This document shows, piece after piece, positions 60,839 to 64,000 of a stretch of 64,000 bases of DNA (position 1 is the first letter of the stretch; each line of letters starts with the position of its first letter). Under the pieces are notes generated by a model. That model searched no databases. It had not been told where the DNA came from and saw only the letters and a program-made list of their open reading frames with translations. A program made the position numbers and the translations under genes. The stretch comes from Martinezella tropici (GTDB lineage Bacteria; Pseudomonadota; Alphaproteobacteria; Rhizobiales; Rhizobiaceae): contig JUHI01000007.1 in NCBI GenBank assembly GCA_000799755.1, positions 124,001-188,000 on the forward strand. Reading direction: 5' to 3'.

Positions 60839-61024
60839 ATGCGACTGTTCGAATGCGGAACCCTCGTACCGGGCTGCGCCTGGCATACCCGCGCCAAGGA
60901 TGACGCCGAAGTCGTTCGCCGCGCCGTCGAGCACATGCGCGAAGCGCATGGTGAAACCGTCATACGCGAAAACATGGTCGACAATATCAAGGCAAGGATT
61001 CGTGACGAGGCCCACGCGGCCTGA
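60839..61024 (+). CDS. DUF1059 small protein
   Basis: A 61-residue protein: MRLFECGTLVPGCAWHTRAKDDAEVVRRAVEHM... The DUF1059 pattern is a Cys-x6-Cys pair (Cys6, Cys13), a helix starting DAEVVRRAVEHMREAHG with the family His residues. Function unknown; a metal or redox role is possible from the Cys/His set. AGGAGGAAG precedes the ATG. Confidence 0.88.
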   Translation: MRLFECGTLVPGCAWHTRAKDDAEVVRRAVEHMREAHGETVIRENMVDNIKARIRDEAHAA

Positions 61025-61065
61025 TCCATGGTTTGGCCTACCGGCCCGAAAATCGGGCTCTAAGG

Positions 61066-62322
61066 TCAACCATTGGCCAAATCCTTCAGTCGGGCGAGAA
61101 GACTCGCCCGGTTCATCGCGAAATTCCCATCAAGCCATTCCTGTTCCAGCTTGCCGAGAAGTTCGCCGACGCGTGGTCCGGCGCTAACACCGGCGGCAAG
61201 CGCATCTGCGCCATTCAGCGGGAAAGCCGGCCTTTTCCATTTCGCAACACGCGCCAGCAATCTTCCGAGCCTCGCGACGCGCGCCATCTCCTCGAAATCG
61301 TCTTCCGCCTTGCTCCGGGCAACCGCCAGCGCCAACTTCAGGCGAACGGCGACCCCGGATGGGTCATGACGATAAAGCAGGCGATCGAAGGCCGCATCCG
61401 CAATATCGTCTTTAACCGCGGGCGCATTCGCCCAGGCCTGAAGATAGGCGCCTTCTGCCTTCGAGAGGCGCAGCCGCTCCGCGAGCTTGGCAAGCCTTGC
61501 CGCGTCGGGCGGCACGATCGCGGCAAGCCGCAGCAAAGGCTCCGCCGGCCAGCCGAGAACCTGTTCCGCGGCGACGAGCCCCGGAATGGCGTCGATCCCC
61601 CACTTCTCCGTTTCCGGCAGCACTTCCGTCAATATGCCGATCTGGCGCATCCAGAGCAGCGCCCTGCCCGGGTCCTGAGCCGCCAGCAGCTTCTTCATTT
61701 CGGACCAGACGCGCTCGGCCGAGAGCGTTGAAATCTTCGACTTTGCGGCGGCACAAGCACGCAACCCATCGGCATCCGGCCGGCCGCTGCCATAATAGGC
61801 GAAGAAGCGGAAGAACCGCAGGATGCGCAGGTGATCTTCGGCAATTCGTGTGGCCGCGTCGCCGATGAAGCGAATATTGCGGCGCTCCAGATCGGCAAGC
61901 CCGCCGACGAGATCCACGACCTCGCCATCGGACGAAGCGTAAAGCGCGTTGATCGTCAGGTCGCGCCGCTCGGCATCCGCCTGCCAATCCCGGCTGAAGG
62001 CAACCACGGCACGGCGCCCGTCTGTTTCAACATCGCGCCGCAAGGTGGTGATTTCGAACGGCTTTCCATCGATGACCAGGGTGACGGTGCCATGCGCGAT
62101 GCCTGTCGGCACCGCTTTGATTCCAGCCGCCTCCGCTCGTTCCACCACCGTTTCCGGCAACAGGGTTGTGGCTATGTCGATGTCGGCGACCGGCAGCCCC
62201 ATCAGACTGTTGCGGACGGCGCCGCCGACCACACGCCCCTCGCCGCCATCCGCATCGAGCAGCGCCAGCACGCGCTGCAAAGCCTTATCGCGAAACCAGG
62301 CCTCATCGGCAACGGACGTCAT
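61066..62322 (-). CDS. cca: CCA tRNA nucleotidyltransferase
   Basis: A 418-residue class II nucleotidyltransferase adding CCA to tRNA 3' ends. GGAVRNSLMGLPVADIDIATTL contains the G(G/S) and catalytic Asp-x-Asp, then RRDVETDGR, RRDLTINALY and a RIAEDHLRILRFFRF neck. Could be poly(A) polymerase-like, but length and gene context favour cca. Overlaps the NUDIX gene by 4 bp; last gene of the DUF1285-NUDIX-cca operon. Confidence 0.9.
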   Translation of the reverse strand: MTSVADEAWFRDKALQRVLALLDADGGEGRVVGGAVRNSLMGLPVADIDIATTLLPETVVERAEAAGIKAVPTGIAHGTVTLVIDGKPFEITTLRRDVETDGRRAVVAFSRDWQADAERRDLTINALYASSDGEVVDLVGGLADLERRNIRFIGDAATRIAEDHLRILRFFRFFAYYGSGRPDADGLRACAAAKSKISTLSAERVWSEMKKLLAAQDPGRALLWMRQIGILTEVLPETEKWGIDAIPGLVAAEQVLGWPAEPLLRLAAIVPPDAARLAKLAERLRLSKAEGAYLQAWANAPAVKDDIADAAFDRLLYRHDPSGVAVRLKLALAVARSKAEDDFEEMARVARLGRLLARVAKWKRPAFPLNGADALAAGVSAGPRVGELLGKLEQEWLDGNFAMNRASLLARLKDLANG

Positions 62323-62954
62323 GTATAGAGCCTTTCATAAAGCGTGCGGACGATGCCGGCGGTAATGCCCCAGATCATTCGTTGCCCGTAGGGCATGCGG
62401 TAAAAATGGCGCTCGGTCCCCTGCCAGAGCATCGTGTCGGTGACGTGGTGGTCGGGGTCCATCAGGAAGGAGAGCGGCACCTCGAAGGCATCCTCCACCT
62501 CAGTCGGATTGAGAGCCAGATGAAAGCCCGGCTTCACCACGGCGAGAATGGGCGTGATGCGAAAACCCGTGGCCGCGAGATAGTGCGGCAGCCGCGCGAC
62601 GGGCTCTATGAAGATATCGGCCAGCCCGATTTCCTCGCCCGCTTCGCGCACCGCCGCCATCTCCGGCGATGCGTCCTCGGGATCGATGGCTCCACCAGGA
62701 AAGGCGATCTGGCCGGAATGCTTGCGCAAGGTCGAGGTCCTGAGCGTGAAGATGACCTTGGCATCGTCGCCGCTGTCGACCACGGGGATGAGCACCGCGG
62801 CATCCTTGAGCTTCAAGCCTGCGACCTGCGAAATGGTTTCCGGGTTGAGGCGGTGATCGCCATGGTCGCGCCAGGCAAGCTCGACAGGGCTGCCACTCTG
62901 ATGGAGGGCGCGACGGCGGAATTCATCCGCGGAATAAAGGGGGAATTCATTCAT
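62319..62954 (-). CDS. NUDIX hydrolase, CoA pyrophosphatase-like
   Basis: A 211-residue hydrolase. Nudix box GGAIDPEDASPEMAAVREAGEEIGL (Gx5Ex7REUXEEXGU) is complete, preceded by the RTSTLRKHSGQIAFPG segment typical of the NUDT7/CoAse group, which split CoA and derivatives. Coupled to its neighbours by 4-bp overlaps at each end. Confidence 0.92.
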   Translation of the reverse strand: MNEFPLYSADEFRRRALHQSGSPVELAWRDHGDHRLNPETISQVAGLKLKDAAVLIPVVDSGDDAKVIFTLRTSTLRKHSGQIAFPGGAIDPEDASPEMAAVREAGEEIGLADIFIEPVARLPHYLAATGFRITPILAVVKPGFHLALNPTEVEDAFEVPLSFLMDPDHHVTDTMLWQGTERHFYRMPYGQRMIWGITAGIVRTLYERLYT

Positions 62955-63574
62955 CGAGTGAGTGCATCCAGTTCGGCAACCGGCATGACGGGAAAGATGG
63001 AGCTGCCGGAACGTACGCAGAATATCTCCCGCCCGGCAATTTCGACGGGTTCGCCGAGCTCGATGAGATCATACATGACCGCGCGCGTCACCAGAGCCTC
63101 CAGGCGTCCACGAACATGCAGATAGGGCTTAAGCTCGTCGTTCTCGCCGCGAATGACGAAACGGATGGGATGATCCCTGCCCGCCTCGACGACATCGCCG
63201 ACATTCGTGCGGAAGGTCAGCACGCGCCTCCCGTCCCGCTCCGTCACGCTCATCTCGACTGCGACGAAGGGCGCATCGACGACGCGAATGCCGACCTTCT
63301 CCACAGGCGTCACGAGATAGGTCTTTCCGTCTTCATCCTTGCGCAAGACTGTGGAAAACAATCGCACCAGCGGCGCGCGTCCGATGGGTGTTCCGAGATA
63401 GAACCAAGTGCCGTCAGCGCGGATCTCCATGTCGAGATCGCCGCAGAACGGCGGATTCCAGCGATCGACGGGTGGCAGGCCCTTCTTGGAGCCGCCGCTG
63501 TCGCCGGCAGCGCGCGAAATCAGCGCCGCGAGGCTCGCTGCGTCGCCGGTTGCCCTGATTTCCTCGGTTGCCAT
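62951..63574 (-). CDS. DUF1285 protein
   Basis: A 207-residue soluble protein with PPVDRWNPPFCGDLDMEIRADGTWFYLGTPIGR (about 34-66) and LVRLFSTVLRKDEDGKTYLVTPVEK, the DUF1285 core. Function unknown. First gene of the operon with NUDIX and cca; divergent from moxR. Confidence 0.9.
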   Translation of the reverse strand: MATEEIRATGDAASLAALISRAAGDSGGSKKGLPPVDRWNPPFCGDLDMEIRADGTWFYLGTPIGRAPLVRLFSTVLRKDEDGKTYLVTPVEKVGIRVVDAPFVAVEMSVTERDGRRVLTFRTNVGDVVEAGRDHPIRFVIRGENDELKPYLHVRGRLEALVTRAVMYDLIELGEPVEIAGREIFCVRSGSSIFPVMPVAELDALTR

Positions 63575-63741
63575 TCTTCTGTCCCGGTTCGTCGTTAGTC
63601 AGGAATATGACAGTTCTCACGAGATAGTCATTTGAAACGTGCTTGTCAGCCATCTTGCTGGCGATAAGTTGTATTGATTATGAGGCAAATGTGTAACGTC
63701 TGCGAATCGCACGCACCGTTTTACTGCCATTGGAGACGCAA

Positions 63742-64000
63742 ATGGGCATGATCAAATCGACCGAAACGAGCCTCGACGAGCAGGCGATCATCGCAGCGGC
63801 CGAAAAGGCATTGAGCGATATCGCCCGTGTCCGCGAAGAGGTGTCGAAGGTCATTTTCGGCCAGGAAAGCGTCGTGGAAAACACGCTGCTCGCGGTGCTC
63901 GCCGGCGGCCACGCATTGCTGGTGGGCGTGCCCGGTCTTGCGAAGACGAAGCTCGTGACGACGCTCGGCGCAGTCCTGGGTCTCGCCTCCAACCGCGTTC
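63742..64000 (+). CDS. moxR: MoxR-family AAA+ ATPase, N-terminal part (3' end outside window)
   Basis: The first 86 residues of a MoxR-type ATPase, a chaperone-like protein usually encoded with a DUF58 protein and von Willebrand factor-type proteins. Visible are a helical N-terminus, VSKVIFGQESVVENTLLAVLAGGHALL and Walker A GVPGLAKTKL (about 65-74). ATG 63742 has GGAG 6 nt upstream. The window ends inside the AAA domain, so downstream partners are not seen. Confidence 0.9.
   Translation, partial: MGMIKSTETSLDEQAIIAAAEKALSDIARVREEVSKVIFGQESVVENTLLAVLAGGHALLVGVPGLAKTKLVTTLGAVLGLASNRV

Noticed and set aside
1..64000. tRNA, rRNA, CRISPR, insertion sequence, prophage or integrase
   Set aside because: Looked for on both strands by conserved arms, repeats and protein motifs; none found. 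The repeats present are short palindromes and the sRNA duplication.

Overview
This 64 kb stretch looks like core chromosome of a fast-growing Rhizobiaceae bacterium, most likely Rhizobium or a close relative. The reasons are the gene order lps - lrp - trxB - lsrB - tandem AbcR-type sRNAs - arsR, the ClpS2-like adaptor, the BA14K, DUF1236, DUF2125-like and DUF1285 proteins, and the rhizobial intergenic palindromes. Coding density is high and GC-rich. I see no insertion sequence, integrase, prophage, CRISPR array, rRNA or tRNA. The first gene (lpsB) and the last (moxR) are cut by the window edges.

Layout. 0-5 kb: LPS core genes (lpsB end, a GT92 glycosyltransferase and an MptE/DUF115-like protein behind lrp), thioredoxin reductase and the redox LysR regulator LsrB. 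5.2-5.6 kb: two tandem sRNA genes with their promoters, an exact 203-bp-period duplication. 5.7-11.3 kb: an ArsR-MFS-old yellow enzyme cluster with a double operator, and a divergent SDR/LysR pair. 11.5-20.7 kb: ChaA antiporter, aspartate aminotransferase, periplasmic sugar dehydrogenase, EamA exporter, cold-shock protein, small secreted proteins, a kinase and an MBL hydrolase. 21-24.4 kb: a MarR-OmpR-histidine kinase set resembling petP-petR plus a kinase. 24.5-38.4 kb: housekeeping genes (csaA, proC, ybjN-like, ubiK, lgt, midA-like, pgeF, prs, rplY), an M24 protein without metal ligands, a lipoprotein and two tandem secreted DUF2125-like paralogues.

38.6-44.7 kb: a membrane GGDEF-EAL enzyme followed 14 nt later by an orphan periplasmic solute-binding protein, then pth, a GNAT, clpS and ychF. 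46-50.4 kb: a pair of MaoC hotdog proteins, apt and the cytochrome bc1 operon petABC. 50.9-57.5 kb: a membrane phosphatase/nuclease-like protein, two ABC exporters flanking a LysE-type exporter, an 18-codon leader ORF ahead of the second exporter, and trmL. 57.7-64 kb: a serine-hydrolase-like protein, hemF, two small proteins, the DUF1285-NUDIX-cca operon, and divergent moxR.

Working together. The left end is a redox/envelope regulatory hub: LsrB sits between trxB and the lps operon on one side and two sRNA promoters on the other, and both sRNA promoters carry the same 15-bp dyad at the same distance from the -35 box. The petP/petR-like regulators and the petABC operon they may control lie 26 kb apart. 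The least explained items are the leader ORF, the c-di-GMP enzyme paired with an orphan binding protein, and the paired DUF2125-like proteins. All functional calls are by reading the sequence; no database search was possible.
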